From a virus, in the IMG/VR virus record IMGVR_UViG_3300031753_000018, positions 1-41,948 of that record: a stretch of DNA of 41,948 nucleotides; one strand, written 5' to 3'. Shown here piece by piece: positions 21,660 to 30,532 of this stretch. Numbering within the stretch: position 1 is the first letter of the stretch; the number at the start of each line of letters is the position of its first letter. The notes under the pieces were generated by a model. It did no database searches. It worked only from the letters and a program-made list of their open reading frames with translations, and was not told where the DNA came from. The translations under genes and the position numbers were made by a program.

Positions 21660-24188
21660 ATGGCCTTCTCCTGGCGCTCCCTGTTCGGCCGCAAGCCGCC
21701 TCCGCGGAAGGCGGAGCCGCCGTCGCGCCAGGCGATCCGGGCCCGCTACGATTCGTCCGTCACGACCAACGAGAACGCGCCGCTCTGGTTCATGACGGAC
21801 TACCTGAGCGCCAAGGCAGCCAATTCCTTCCAGGTGCGGCGGACCCTGAAAATCCGGTCCCGCTACGAGGTCGCCAACAACAGCTACGCCCGCGGCATCG
21901 TCAACACGATCGCCAACGACCTGGTAGGGACGGGGCCCCGGCTCCAGGTGCGCACGCCGGACCCGCAGCTCAACCGCGCCGTCGAGGCGCGCTGGAAGGC
22001 GTGGGCGAAGGCCGTGGGGCTGGCCGACAAGCTGCGGCTCATGTGCAAGGCCAAGGTCCAGGACGGCGAGGGCTTCGGCGTCCTGGTGACAAACCCGCAG
22101 TTGGTCCAGGTCGATGATGCCGTGCAGCTCGACGTGTCGGTGATCGAAAGCGACCAGGTGACGACGCCCGACCCCGGCTTCATTGATTACTTCTGGGTCG
22201 ATGGCGTCGTGTTGGACAAGCTGGGCAACCCAACCGAGTACCACATCCTGCGGCACCATCCCGGCGACCTGTTCGTGCCGCAATTGAACCCGCTCGTGTA
22301 CGACAAGCGGCCGGTGCGGAACGTGCTGCACTGGTTCCGGAAGGATCGGCCGGGCCAGGTGCGCGGCATCCCCGAGCTGACGCCGGCGCTCGAGCTGTTC
22401 GCCCAACTTCGCAGATACACGAAGGCAGTGATCGCGGCGGCCGAGGCGGCGGCCGACGTGGCGCTGTTCCTCAAGAGCGAGGCGCCGGCCGACCGCGACA
22501 CGCCGGAGCCCGACTCGGAAAACGACTTCGCCACGTTCCCCATCTCGCGCGGGCTGATGGTCCAGTTACCCGAGGGGATGGATATCAACCAGGTGCGGGC
22601 GGAGCAGCCGACCAGCACCTACGAGATGTTCGTGCGGCTGATCCTCCGGGAAATCTGCCGCTGCCTCAACGTGCCGCTCAACGTCGGGCTGGGCGACAGC
22701 TCGGGTTACAACTACTCGTCGGGCCGGCTGGACCATCTGGGCTATCACCGTCAGCAGCGCGTGGACCGCTCCGAGTGCGAGGACGGCTGCCTCGACAAGC
22801 TGATGGCGGCCTGGCTCGACGAGGCGGTCATGGTCCCCGGCTACCTGCCGGAGGGCAGCTATGCCGAGCTGCCGCACCGCTGGTTCTGGGACAGCGCGGA
22901 ATCTATCGACCCGGTGAAGGATGCGCAGGCCGACCAAATGGAGCTGGCCAACCAGACGACCACCCTGGCGGCGATCTACGCCGAGAAGGGGGAGGACTGG
23001 GAGGAAGCGCTCCAGCAGCGGGCGAAGGAAGTGAAGCTGATGGCTCAGCTCGGCCTGCCGGCCCCGGCGGCACCGGCCACGAAGCCGGGGGTGGCGGCGA
23101 GTTTTTTTCCGCTGGCCGGGGCCGCCGAGCAACCCCGGAACCCGGCCGGTAGTCCCGAGGGCGGGCAGTTCGCCCCGAAGGGCGGGGGCGGCGGCGGCAA
23201 GCTGTCCGAACGGCAGGCCGGGGAGAAGAAGGAGTTGACGGAGAAGCACGAGAAGGAGAAGGCCGCTGTGCAGGAGCGCCGGGATAGGGAAGACGCGACG
23301 GTCGAGGAATCCCGGGAGAAGGAGGACGACGCTCTGCGGGAGAAGCACGACCGGGAGGATCAGGAGCTGCTGGACCGGCACAACGAGGCGGACACCACGG
23401 AGGAGGAGTACAAGAAGGATTTTAACCGGCAGACGTCCCGGCAGCAGAAAGAGATCGACAAGGTAGACAAGGCCCGGGACCGGGAGGACAGGGCCCGGGA
23501 AAAGGCCCGGGACAAGGAAGATGAGGCCCTGGACGAAAAACACGACGCCGAGCACGACGCCCTGGACCAGCAGCACGCGGCGGAATCGAAATCGGTGGCG
23601 CGGCACGAACGGCGGCACGCCCAGGCAGGTTGGGAGCCGGACCTCTGGGTCTACGCGGCCGACCAGGAGCGCGACGAGCGCGGCCGCTTCGCCCCCAAGG
23701 CTGGCGGCGCGGCCACCAAGACGGCAGGGCAGGGGGCGAAGACGGCGGACAAGGCCCTGGACCGCGCCCAGAAGAAGATCGCCGATGCCCAGAAGAAGGT
23801 GGGGGCCGCGCAGGCAAAGCTCAAGGAAGCGAAAAACGGACTGGTGCAGGCGAAAAAGGAACTGGCCGACCTGAAGGCCAGCCGGCGCGCTCCCTCAGCC
23901 GGGGCCAAGGCTGCCACGGCGAAGGCCGGCGCGAAAACCCCCGTGGACGCATCCCAGGCCATCAAGGACACCCAAGCGCTCCACGACCGCTTCAAGGACC
24001 CCAAGATCGGGCGCGCCGACTATCAGGCGCATGTGGACAAGCTGGGCAAGGAACTGAATAAGGCGCAAGTGCTGGAGGTGGCCAAGAGCGTGGGGGTTTC
24101 CAACGCGAAAACCAAGGCCGACGCGCTGAACAAGATTCGGCAGGCCATGGCGGGGCGCAAGGGCGCTTGGGAGCGACCCAATGCCTGA
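21660..24188 (+). CDS. Portal protein, lambda gpB family, with long charged C-terminal extension
   Basis: 842 residues against roughly 500 for the family. Residues 1-480 are portal (RYEVANNSYARGIVNTIAND; DVSVIESDQVTTP; LGDSSGYNYSSGRLDHLGYH; HRWFWDSAESIDPVKDAQAD). Residues about 517-660 and 690-745 are highly charged coiled coil, very rich in Glu, Lys, Arg and Asp. Two copies of a phage linker-like motif, NPAGSPEGGQFAPKGG (about 494) and RDERGRFAPKAGG (about 671), frame the first coil. The final 80 residues look SAP/Rho-N-like (AQVLEVAKSVGVSNAKTKAD). The extension may act as a scaffold or for DNA ejection; no separate scaffold gene is seen. Confidence 0.88.
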   Translation: MAFSWRSLFGRKPPPRKAEPPSRQAIRARYDSSVTTNENAPLWFMTDYLSAKAANSFQVRRTLKIRSRYEVANNSYARGIVNTIANDLVGTGPRLQVRTPDPQLNRAVEARWKAWAKAVGLADKLRLMCKAKVQDGEGFGVLVTNPQLVQVDDAVQLDVSVIESDQVTTPDPGFIDYFWVDGVVLDKLGNPTEYHILRHHPGDLFVPQLNPLVYDKRPVRNVLHWFRKDRPGQVRGIPELTPALELFAQLRRYTKAVIAAAEAAADVALFLKSEAPADRDTPEPDSENDFATFPISRGLMVQLPEGMDINQVRAEQPTSTYEMFVRLILREICRCLNVPLNVGLGDSSGYNYSSGRLDHLGYHRQQRVDRSECEDGCLDKLMAAWLDEAVMVPGYLPEGSYAELPHRWFWDSAESIDPVKDAQADQMELANQTTTLAAIYAEKGEDWEEALQQRAKEVKLMAQLGLPAPAAPATKPGVAASFFPLAGAAEQPRNPAGSPEGGQFAPKGGGGGGKLSERQAGEKKELTEKHEKEKAAVQERRDREDATVEESREKEDDALREKHDREDQELLDRHNEADTTEEEYKKDFNRQTSRQQKEIDKVDKARDREDRAREKARDKEDEALDEKHDAEHDALDQQHAAESKSVARHERRHAQAGWEPDLWVYAADQERDERGRFAPKAGGAATKTAGQGAKTADKALDRAQKKIADAQKKVGAAQAKLKEAKNGLVQAKKELADLKASRRAPSAGAKAATAKAGAKTPVDASQAIKDTQALHDRFKDPKIGRADYQAHVDKLGKELNKAQVLEVAKSVGVSNAKTKADALNKIRQAMAGRKGAWERPNA

Positions 24189-24477
24189 CGTGCAGGGTTT
24201 TTTCGACGACACCGGCAACTCGGGCCCTGTCGCTACGGCCGAGGGGTGGGCCATGTTCGGCGCCTGGCTCGACGACCAGGACGCCGAGGATTACCCGGCT
24301 GCTTTGCACCTGTGGGAGCAGGGCTGGGAAGACGACCTCGACGCCCTGGCGGCGGAGCTGGAGGCGGCCGACCCGGATGAGGCGACGGCCCGGGACGCGG
24401 CAGCGGAGTTGTTGGATCTGGTCGAATCACGGGGCGCGGGCGACACCGCCCTGGCCCTGGCGCTGAGCGAGGAATGA
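24181..24477 (+). CDS. Acidic hypothetical protein
   Basis: 98 residues, overlapping the portal end by eight bases. It is very acidic, with only a few basic residues: WLDDQDAEDYPAALHLW, DLDALAAELEAADPDEATAR. Helical. It lies between portal and protease-capsid genes and could be a small capsid assembly factor or a DNA mimic; neither is demonstrated. Confidence 0.7.
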   Translation: MPDVQGFFDDTGNSGPVATAEGWAMFGAWLDDQDAEDYPAALHLWEQGWEDDLDALAAELEAADPDEATARDAAAELLDLVESRGAGDTALALALSEE

Positions 24478-24480
24478 ACG

Positions 24481-26838
24481 GTGGCGAAAGCCGACGACAA
24501 GCGAATGCAGGATGGCGAGTTGGCGCTCTGCGGCGCGGCGACCCTGGACCTGCAGGCGGCCGGCACCGAGGGCAAGAAGCCGCGCTTCACCATCGTCGCC
24601 TACACCGGCGGGCCCCTGGAGCAGGCCTGGTGGGACGCGCCGGTGATTGTGGACATGGAAGGGATCGAATGCGCCCAGGACACGGTGATCCTCGACAACC
24701 ACGGCCCCCCGCCGATGAGCGCCGCGCCCATGCGCTGGACCGTGGTGGGGCAGTCGGACTCGGCTGGCGTCGAGGGGGGCAAGCTGGTCCTGCGCGGCGC
24801 GATCTTCGACCAGGAGCAGGCCGCGCAGGACATCCTGCGGCTGGCCCGGCAGGGGATGAAGTGGCAGGCGTCGATCGGCGCGAAGTGCATGGTGAAGGAC
24901 TTCGTGGCCGAGGGCAGCAAGGTCACGGTCAACGGCCAGGAGTTTGCCGGACCGTGCTACGTCTCCCGGAAAACCAAGGTCCGGGAAGTTTCCATCGTGG
25001 CGATCGGCGCGGACGATCAAACCTCCGTGCTGGTGGCATCCGGGAGAGGAGGGCCTATCGTGGCCGAGAAGAAAGACGACGAGAAAACGACGTTCGCCGA
25101 CTACTGCAAGGAAAAGTACGACATGTCGCCGGACATGATGAGCGACCGGATGCGGGCGCGCGTCATGGCCGAGTACGACGAGGAGAACGAGGAAGAGGAC
25201 GACGACGAGGACAAGAAGGACAAGGCGAAGGCGGCTGCCAAGGACGACGGCGAGAAGGAAGACGACGAGTCCGACACAGGCGACCGGGGCGAGCACGAAG
25301 GCCGGCCCAAGTTCAAGAAGGCGAAGGCCTCAGCCGGCCTCGACATTCGGGCGGCCCGGGAGAACTACCGCCGGGAGATGGCCGCGGAGATGAAGCGGCA
25401 GCGCGGCATCCGCGACCTGTGCGCGGCGCACCCGGACCTGTCCTGCGAGATCACCGAGGACGGCAAGAAGCGGAAGGTCGTCATCATGGAAGAGGCGATC
25501 ATGGCCGGCTGGACGAAGGAGCGGACGGAGCTGGCCGTGCTGCGGGCGAGCCGGCAGGACCCGCCCCTGATCCCGGGCGGTCTCGGCTACTCCGCCAGCG
25601 CGCCGCAGCTCACGCCGGAGGTCGTGGAGGCCGCGGTGCTCCAGGCGGGAAAGTGCGAGCTGTTCCACGAGGACTTCTACAAGCAGCACGAGGTCGCGCC
25701 GGACATCCGTGAGCGGACGCTCCGCGAGCTGAAGGCCCGTTACACCGACCAGGCTCAGCAGCACGCGCACGACCTGTACCGCGGGGGCATCGGCTTGCAG
25801 CAGGTCCTCGTGGCCGGGGCGGCGCTCAACGGCAAGCGGATCAAGGACAGGTTCTCCGGGGACGGCGACATCGAGGCCGCGCTGCGGGCGTGCAACTGGG
25901 ACATCCGGGCCGAGGGCGCCTCGACGGTCAGCGTGGCGAATCTGCTCGCCAACGTGCTCAACAAGTTCCTCCTGATGGGGTATTTGTTCGTTGAAAGCTC
26001 CTGGCGGAAGGTGACGGCGGTGCGGCCGGTCAAGGACTTCAAGCCGACCAAATCCATCAACCTGTTCGGGGACTTCCAGTACATCCAGGTGGGCCAGGAC
26101 GGGCAGATCAAGCACGCCACCTTGCAGGACCAGGCCTTCCCGAACCAGGCGGCGACGTATGCCCGCATCCTGACGATCAACCGGCAGATGATCATCAACG
26201 ATGACCTGTCCGGCCTGACCACGACGCCGCAGCTCATGGGCCGCGGTGCCGCGCTCAAGCTCAATGACGTCTTCTGGGCGTTATTCTTGAACCCGGGCAA
26301 CGCTGACGACGCCATTGCGTTCTGGAGCGCGAGCCACACCAACCCGAACTACTTCACGGGCGCGGCCACCAACCTCCAGTCGTCCAGCCTGACGACGGCC
26401 GTACTGACTTACGACCAGCAGGTGGACCCGGCCGGCAAGCCTTTGGGCCTGGACCCGGAAATCCTGCTGGTGCCGCCGGAGCTGGACACCACGGCCCGCG
26501 AGCTGATGAACGCGGAATACCTGGTCGGCACCGGGCAAACCTCGCAGGCAAGGCAGCCGAATACCAACATCTGGCGGGGCCGCTTCGAGGTCGTCAAGAG
26601 CCGCTACCTGTCCAACAGCGCCTATACCGGCTACTCGGCGACGGGCTGGTATTTGCTGGGCCCGCCGGGGGTGATCCCGGTCATCGAGTGCGCGTTCCTC
26701 AACGGCCAGGAGCAGCCGACGGTGCAGACGGCGCAGGCCGAGTTCCAGACCCTGGGCATCAGCATCCGCGGTTTCTTCGACTTCGGCGTGGCCATGCAGA
26801 ACTTCCGCGGTGGTGTCAAGAGCAAGGGCGCCGCCTGA
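24481..26838 (+). CDS. Prohead protease fused to major capsid protein
   Basis: 785 residues starting at GTG 24481. Residues 1-200 resemble an S78-type prohead protease: LDNHG with H74, QASIGAK with S131, and a final REVSIVAIGADDQT. Residues 225-285 are a Glu/Asp/Lys-rich stretch like a scaffold (EENEEEDDDEDKK). From about 330 the sequence is a Mu gpT-like major capsid protein: VKDFKPTKSINLFGDF, QAATYARILTINRQMIINDD, FWALFLNPGNADDAIAF. The protease should release the capsid subunit by self-cleavage during head maturation. Such fusions are known, and no separate capsid gene is present. Confidence 0.88.
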   Translation: MAKADDKRMQDGELALCGAATLDLQAAGTEGKKPRFTIVAYTGGPLEQAWWDAPVIVDMEGIECAQDTVILDNHGPPPMSAAPMRWTVVGQSDSAGVEGGKLVLRGAIFDQEQAAQDILRLARQGMKWQASIGAKCMVKDFVAEGSKVTVNGQEFAGPCYVSRKTKVREVSIVAIGADDQTSVLVASGRGGPIVAEKKDDEKTTFADYCKEKYDMSPDMMSDRMRARVMAEYDEENEEEDDDEDKKDKAKAAAKDDGEKEDDESDTGDRGEHEGRPKFKKAKASAGLDIRAARENYRREMAAEMKRQRGIRDLCAAHPDLSCEITEDGKKRKVVIMEEAIMAGWTKERTELAVLRASRQDPPLIPGGLGYSASAPQLTPEVVEAAVLQAGKCELFHEDFYKQHEVAPDIRERTLRELKARYTDQAQQHAHDLYRGGIGLQQVLVAGAALNGKRIKDRFSGDGDIEAALRACNWDIRAEGASTVSVANLLANVLNKFLLMGYLFVESSWRKVTAVRPVKDFKPTKSINLFGDFQYIQVGQDGQIKHATLQDQAFPNQAATYARILTINRQMIINDDLSGLTTTPQLMGRGAALKLNDVFWALFLNPGNADDAIAFWSASHTNPNYFTGAATNLQSSSLTTAVLTYDQQVDPAGKPLGLDPEILLVPPELDTTARELMNAEYLVGTGQTSQARQPNTNIWRGRFEVVKSRYLSNSAYTGYSATGWYLLGPPGVIPVIECAFLNGQEQPTVQTAQAEFQTLGISIRGFFDFGVAMQNFRGGVKSKGAA

Positions 26839-26876
26839 TAGCGGACGGCCGCCGTCCTTTTTCGGAGGGTTGACTC

Positions 26877-27140
26877 ATGGGCAAGAAGACCGACGACAAG
26901 GCGGACGCGGCGGACCTGGCGCCGGGCGACCGCGTCAAGAACACCGACACGGGCCACAAGCACCACGGCAAGGCTGGCGTGGTGAAGCGGGTCACCCCGG
27001 GGGTGCCGCCGGCGGCCGTGGCGCCGACGGCGACGCTGTACGCGGTCGAGTTCGACGACGGCCACACGGCCGACCTGACCCTGGAGCAGCTGGCCCCGGC
27101 GCCGGAGCCCGAGAAGGAAGAGAAGACCAAGAAGAAGTAA
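26877..27140 (+). CDS. Small virion or head protein, KOW/SH3-like
   Basis: 87 residues after GGAGGG. The core, DRVKNTDTGHKHHGKAGVVK ... TLYAVEFDDGHTADLTLEQL, is a small beta barrel similar to KOW or SH3-like folds. Both ends are Lys-rich and disordered. Located directly downstream of the capsid gene, it may stabilise or decorate the head. Confidence 0.65.
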   Translation: MGKKTDDKADAADLAPGDRVKNTDTGHKHHGKAGVVKRVTPGVPPAAVAPTATLYAVEFDDGHTADLTLEQLAPAPEPEKEEKTKKK

Positions 27141-27177
27141 CGCCGGGCCGCCCGCCCGCCGTTGGAGGGTACCTTCC

Positions 27178-27531
27178 GTGTCCATCACGTACATGCAATT
27201 TGTGTCGGGCTACCCCATCAAGGAGGACTACACGCCGGCCTCGGTGGCGGTCAACGCCGGCGACGTCGTCCCCAACGGCCAGGAGATGGGGATTGCCCAC
27301 GTCGATATCGCCGTGGGCGTCCTGGGGGCCCTGTCGATGGGCGGCGGCGTCTACCGCGGGCCCAAGGCCTCGGGCGCCATCGGCAAGGGCGTCAAGGTCT
27401 ACTGGGACCAGACCAACAACGTCGTCACCACGACGTCCACCAACAACGCCCAGCTCGGCATCTGCAGCAAGGCGGCGGCGTCGGGCGACACGACGGTCGA
27501 GTTCCTGCACTGGCCGGGGTACAGCTCGTGA
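27178..27531 (+). CDS. DUF2190-type capsid-associated protein
   Basis: 117 residues, GTG start behind GGAGGG. YTPASVAVNAGDVVPNGQEM and GIAHVDIAVGVLGALSMGGG follow the DUF2190 family, small beta proteins beside phage capsid genes that are thought to be cement or stabilising proteins. VKVYWDQTNNVVTT fits the family. Its TGA overlaps the GTG of the next gene. Confidence 0.8.
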   Translation: MSITYMQFVSGYPIKEDYTPASVAVNAGDVVPNGQEMGIAHVDIAVGVLGALSMGGGVYRGPKASGAIGKGVKVYWDQTNNVVTTTSTNNAQLGICSKAAASGDTTVEFLHWPGYSS

Positions 27532-28391
27532 TTTCCGACCATTCCGATCTCCTGGTCGCACCGCTCGCCGGCCGCAAAGGTCCGGCGGGAGTGGTGCCGC
27601 GCAAACCGCGCGACCACCGCATCATGGCGGTAGTCCCGCACCTGGACCGGGCCACGGCCGAGCCGCTGGGGCCGTGCCTGGATCTGCTGCGGCTGCAGAC
27701 GGAGCGGCCGTACCTGGTGGTGATCGACACGGGCTCGCCCTGGCGGGTCCGGGCGGCGGTGGAGCAGTCCCGGGCCCCGGACTGCGAGATCCACTACATC
27801 CGGGGCCACGCCTGGGACGACAGCAGCGAACCCATCGTGGCGGCCCTGGACCTCGGCTTTGCCCTGTCGCGTGGCTGTGAGTACGTCTTCCTGACGCACT
27901 CCGATTGCTTCCTACGGCGGCGGACCGTCCTGGAATGGCTGTTGGCCCAGTGCAACCGGGATTGCCCCGTGGTGGCCTACCGGATGAGCCCGCGGGGCTG
28001 GGCCGGCGATTTCTGGGCGCACTGCCCGGGGCACGTCTGCTCCCTCTGGCACGCCCCGACCTACCATCGGCTGGGCCTGTCCTGGTCGATGCAGCGCATG
28101 AAGGTGGCCGGGGAGTGGGAGGAACGGGTAGCGGGTTGGCCCGACACGGAAACCGGGATGGGGCACCGGCTCATGGACGCGGGGATCGTCCCTCACTGGG
28201 TCGGGAACGAGCGGAACTGGGCGCGGCAGACCGACGAGAACATCGACCACGCCCGCAGCTTCAGCGGCGCCCGCATCTACGGCACCGTGGAGCAGGCCCT
28301 GAAGGTATCCGAGTGGATGGAAGCCGCGCTGGCCGAGGCGCGGGAGCGCGTCCTGGCCTGGCGGAAGGAGGCACCCCTTGCAAGCGATTGA
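27528..28391 (+). CDS. GT-A fold glycosyltransferase-like protein
   Basis: 287 residues from GTG 27528, which overlaps the preceding stop. YLVVIDTGSPWRVRA, then EIHYIRGHAWDDSSEPIVAA, LDLGFALSRGCEYVFLTHSD resemble family 2-like transferases: an acidic residue in a strand end (HSDC) replaces the usual DxD. C-terminal parts contain WPDTETGMGHRLMD. It probably adds a sugar to a virion protein or DNA, as it is embedded between head and connector genes. Overlap with the next gene shows co-translation. Confidence 0.75.
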   Translation: MISDHSDLLVAPLAGRKGPAGVVPRKPRDHRIMAVVPHLDRATAEPLGPCLDLLRLQTERPYLVVIDTGSPWRVRAAVEQSRAPDCEIHYIRGHAWDDSSEPIVAALDLGFALSRGCEYVFLTHSDCFLRRRTVLEWLLAQCNRDCPVVAYRMSPRGWAGDFWAHCPGHVCSLWHAPTYHRLGLSWSMQRMKVAGEWEERVAGWPDTETGMGHRLMDAGIVPHWVGNERNWARQTDENIDHARSFSGARIYGTVEQALKVSEWMEAALAEARERVLAWRKEAPLASD

Positions 28392-28638
28392 CAGACTCAA
28401 GAAGGCCGTCGAGGGCAAGCCGCGCGGCTGGCGCGGCCCGAACCGGGAGCAACACCTCGTCGAGGTGTTCGCCGGCGACGTGGTCGAGTGCTGCGCCAAA
28501 GTGGCGCAGTCCACCCAGGTCACGGCTGACCTGAAGAAGGGCAGCGCGGGGCTCCGGCCCGAGCAGCTGGTGGCGATCCAGGCGGATGACTGCTACCACC
28601 TGATCGACCAGGCCGGGCCGGCCTCGGCGGAGGGCTGA
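28378..28638 (+). CDS. Hypothetical virion-operon protein
   Basis: 86 residues from TTG 28378, behind AAGGAGG. It contains HLVEVFAGDVVECCAKVAQS and LRPEQLVAIQADDCYHLI, alternating strands and helices without a recognised domain. It overlaps the glycosyltransferase end by 14 bases and is followed by the head-tail protein. Confidence 0.65.
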   Translation: MQAIDRLKKAVEGKPRGWRGPNREQHLVEVFAGDVVECCAKVAQSTQVTADLKKGSAGLRPEQLVAIQADDCYHLIDQAGPASAEG

Positions 28639-28641
28639 ACC

Positions 28642-29037
28642 GTGCCGGACCTGCTGCGCCGGGGGATGGCCTGGTTGGCGGACCAGAGCCGGCAGCAGCT
28701 GGCGCAGCAGGTCCAGTACGCGCGCGGCGCTCAGTCCGTGCCGCTGCAGGCGACCTTCGGCCAGTCCCTCCTCAAGCTCGAGGACGGCCAGGGCCACCTG
28801 GTCATGGAGTGGACGGACGCGGACATCGTGATCGCCGCGGCCGACCTGATCCTGGGGGGCGTCCTGACGCAGCCGCAGCGCGGCGACACGGTGACGACGG
28901 TGTACCGGGGCAACACCCTCGCCTACGAGGTACTGCCGATCAAGGGCGAGCCGCCCTGGCGGTGGTCGGACCCGTTCAACACGCAGATGCGCGTGCATCT
29001 GAAGCTGGTGTCGGTGACGGCGGGGGTGGGGAGGTAG
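28642..29037 (+). CDS. Head-tail joining protein (gpFII-like candidate)
   Basis: 131 residues, GTG start. QQLAQQVQYARGAQSVPLQA, then DIVIAAADLILGGVLTQPQRG and NTLAYEVLPIKGEPPWRW describe a small beta-rich phage protein of the kind found between head and tail genes. The assignment is from position and pattern, not a firm family match. Confidence 0.65.
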   Translation: MPDLLRRGMAWLADQSRQQLAQQVQYARGAQSVPLQATFGQSLLKLEDGQGHLVMEWTDADIVIAAADLILGGVLTQPQRGDTVTTVYRGNTLAYEVLPIKGEPPWRWSDPFNTQMRVHLKLVSVTAGVGR

Positions 29038-29039
29038 GG

Positions 29040-29507
29040 ATGGCGGCCCCGGAGATCACGGCGATCGCCGACGGCGTGGTGGCGGTGCTCAACGGGCACA
29101 CGTTCGACGCGCCTTACAATTCGCCGGCGAATATCGGGGCGGTGCGGAAATACGTCCCGGTCTACACGCTCAAGGAGCAGGGCCAGCTGGTGGTGACGGT
29201 GGTGCCCAACGGCGAGACGGCGTACGTGATCACGCGCGGCCGGCAACGGGCCGTGGACTACCGGATCGACGTGGGCGTGCAGAAGCGCGTGCCCGGCCTC
29301 GTTACCCAGGACATCGACGACCTGACGCGCTTCACGGAGCAGGTGATGGACCTGTTAATCACCAACGACCTGACCGGCCTGGCCATCCCGCGCGGCCAGG
29401 CGATCCCGACGGCGGTGGCGCTCGACCCGGTATGGGACCCGCACCACCTGGACGAGATGCAGCAGTTCACGGCGGTCGTCACGGTCACGTACAGGAGCTA
29501 TCGGTGA
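29040..29507 (+). CDS. Tail terminator-like protein
   Basis: 155 residues, starting next to the previous stop. ITAIADGVVAVLNGH, VYTLKEQGQLVVTVVPNGET and VDYRIDVGVQKR, then a helix ITNDLTGL, fit small tail-terminator or neck proteins in position and fold. Its stop overlaps the next GTG. Confidence 0.65.
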   Translation: MAAPEITAIADGVVAVLNGHTFDAPYNSPANIGAVRKYVPVYTLKEQGQLVVTVVPNGETAYVITRGRQRAVDYRIDVGVQKRVPGLVTQDIDDLTRFTEQVMDLLITNDLTGLAIPRGQAIPTAVALDPVWDPHHLDEMQQFTAVVTVTYRSYR

Positions 29508-30103
29508 TCGGCACCATGGGGATAGAACTGGCCACGGCGATCCCGGGCTGGATGACCGCCGACGAGCTGCGCTGGCTGGCGGAGCAGGCCAGTACCAGGC
29601 ACATCATCGTGGAAGTGGGCAGCGACCTGGGGCGCTCGACGACGGCCCTGGCCACGCACACGCCGGGCGTGGTATACGCGGTGGACACCTGGGACGGCGG
29701 CGAATCGCGGACGCTGACCTGGGGACTGGCACCGGGCCGCCATTACCCGGAGTTCCGGCGGAACTGCAGGGCCCTGCTGGACGCCAGGAAGCTCGTGGCG
29801 GTGGTGGCAACCTCCCTGGAAGCCGCGGCCCGGTTCGCCGCGGACGGGTTCCGCGCGGACATGGTTTTCCTCGACGGCCTGCACGACCGGGCGGCGATTC
29901 GGGCGGACATCCTGTCGTGGCGGTCCCTGCTGAAACCCGGGGGGCTCCTGTGCGGCCACGACTTCCGGACCCTGCGCACGTTTGATCCGAAGCTGGCCAC
30001 GCAGTTCGGTCCCGAGTGCGAATTGGCGGGCGTGGTCAGGGAATTGCTCCCTGATTTCCGGCTGGCGGACGGCGACAGTTCCATCTGGTGGGCGCACGTA
30101 TGA
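29504..30103 (+). CDS. Class I SAM-dependent methyltransferase
   Basis: 199 residues from GTG 29504, seven bases after AGGAG and overlapping the previous stop; an ATG at 29516 is the alternative. IVEVGSDLGRSTTALA is the SAM-binding motif I, VYAVDTWDGG motif II and ADMVFLDGLHDRAAIRADIL motif IV/V, followed by LLKPGGLLCGHDF. This is the Methyltransf_24 type. It is embedded between two tail genes, so virion glycan or protein methylation is likely by context. Confidence 0.85.
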   Translation: MIGTMGIELATAIPGWMTADELRWLAEQASTRHIIVEVGSDLGRSTTALATHTPGVVYAVDTWDGGESRTLTWGLAPGRHYPEFRRNCRALLDARKLVAVVATSLEAAARFAADGFRADMVFLDGLHDRAAIRADILSWRSLLKPGGLLCGHDFRTLRTFDPKLATQFGPECELAGVVRELLPDFRLADGDSSIWWAHV

Positions 30104-30528
30104 TCGGCATGAACTTCAAGGAGGCGACGGGGGGCTTTTTCGACCGGGCGAAGGTCGTGCGCGCCATGGACAGCGCCACGCGCCGCAACCTGTCGAAGAT
30201 CGGCGCCTTCGTCCGGACCCGGGCGCGGTCGATCATCCGGACCCGCAAGCGGGTGAGCGACCCGGGCGAGCCGCCCAGCTCCCACACCGGCATCCTCAAG
30301 GCGCTGATCTTCTTCGCCTACGAGCCGGCGCGGAAAAACGTCGTGATCGGTCCGACCGTGGCCAGGGCGGGCGAGGCGCCGGCGCTCCTGGAGTACGGCG
30401 GCGGCACGACGCGGCGGGTGGGGCATCTCGTCAAGCCCGCCCATTACCGGCCGCGCCCCTTCATGGGGCCGGCCCTCGAAGAGGCCAAGGGCAAGCTCGC
30501 CGACATCTGGCGGGACAGCGTGAGGTGA
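30100..30528 (+). CDS. HK97 gp10-like virion morphogenesis protein
   Basis: 142 residues, ATG overlapping the methyltransferase stop. RNLSKIGAFVRTRARSII, then GEPPSSHTGILKALIFFAYE and VVIGPTVARAGEAPALLEYGG, RPRPFMGPALEEA match the HK97-gp10 type of tail completion or neck proteins. Position just before the tail tube fits. Confidence 0.8.
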   Translation: MIGMNFKEATGGFFDRAKVVRAMDSATRRNLSKIGAFVRTRARSIIRTRKRVSDPGEPPSSHTGILKALIFFAYEPARKNVVIGPTVARAGEAPALLEYGGGTTRRVGHLVKPAHYRPRPFMGPALEEAKGKLADIWRDSVR

Positions 30529-30532
30529 CACC

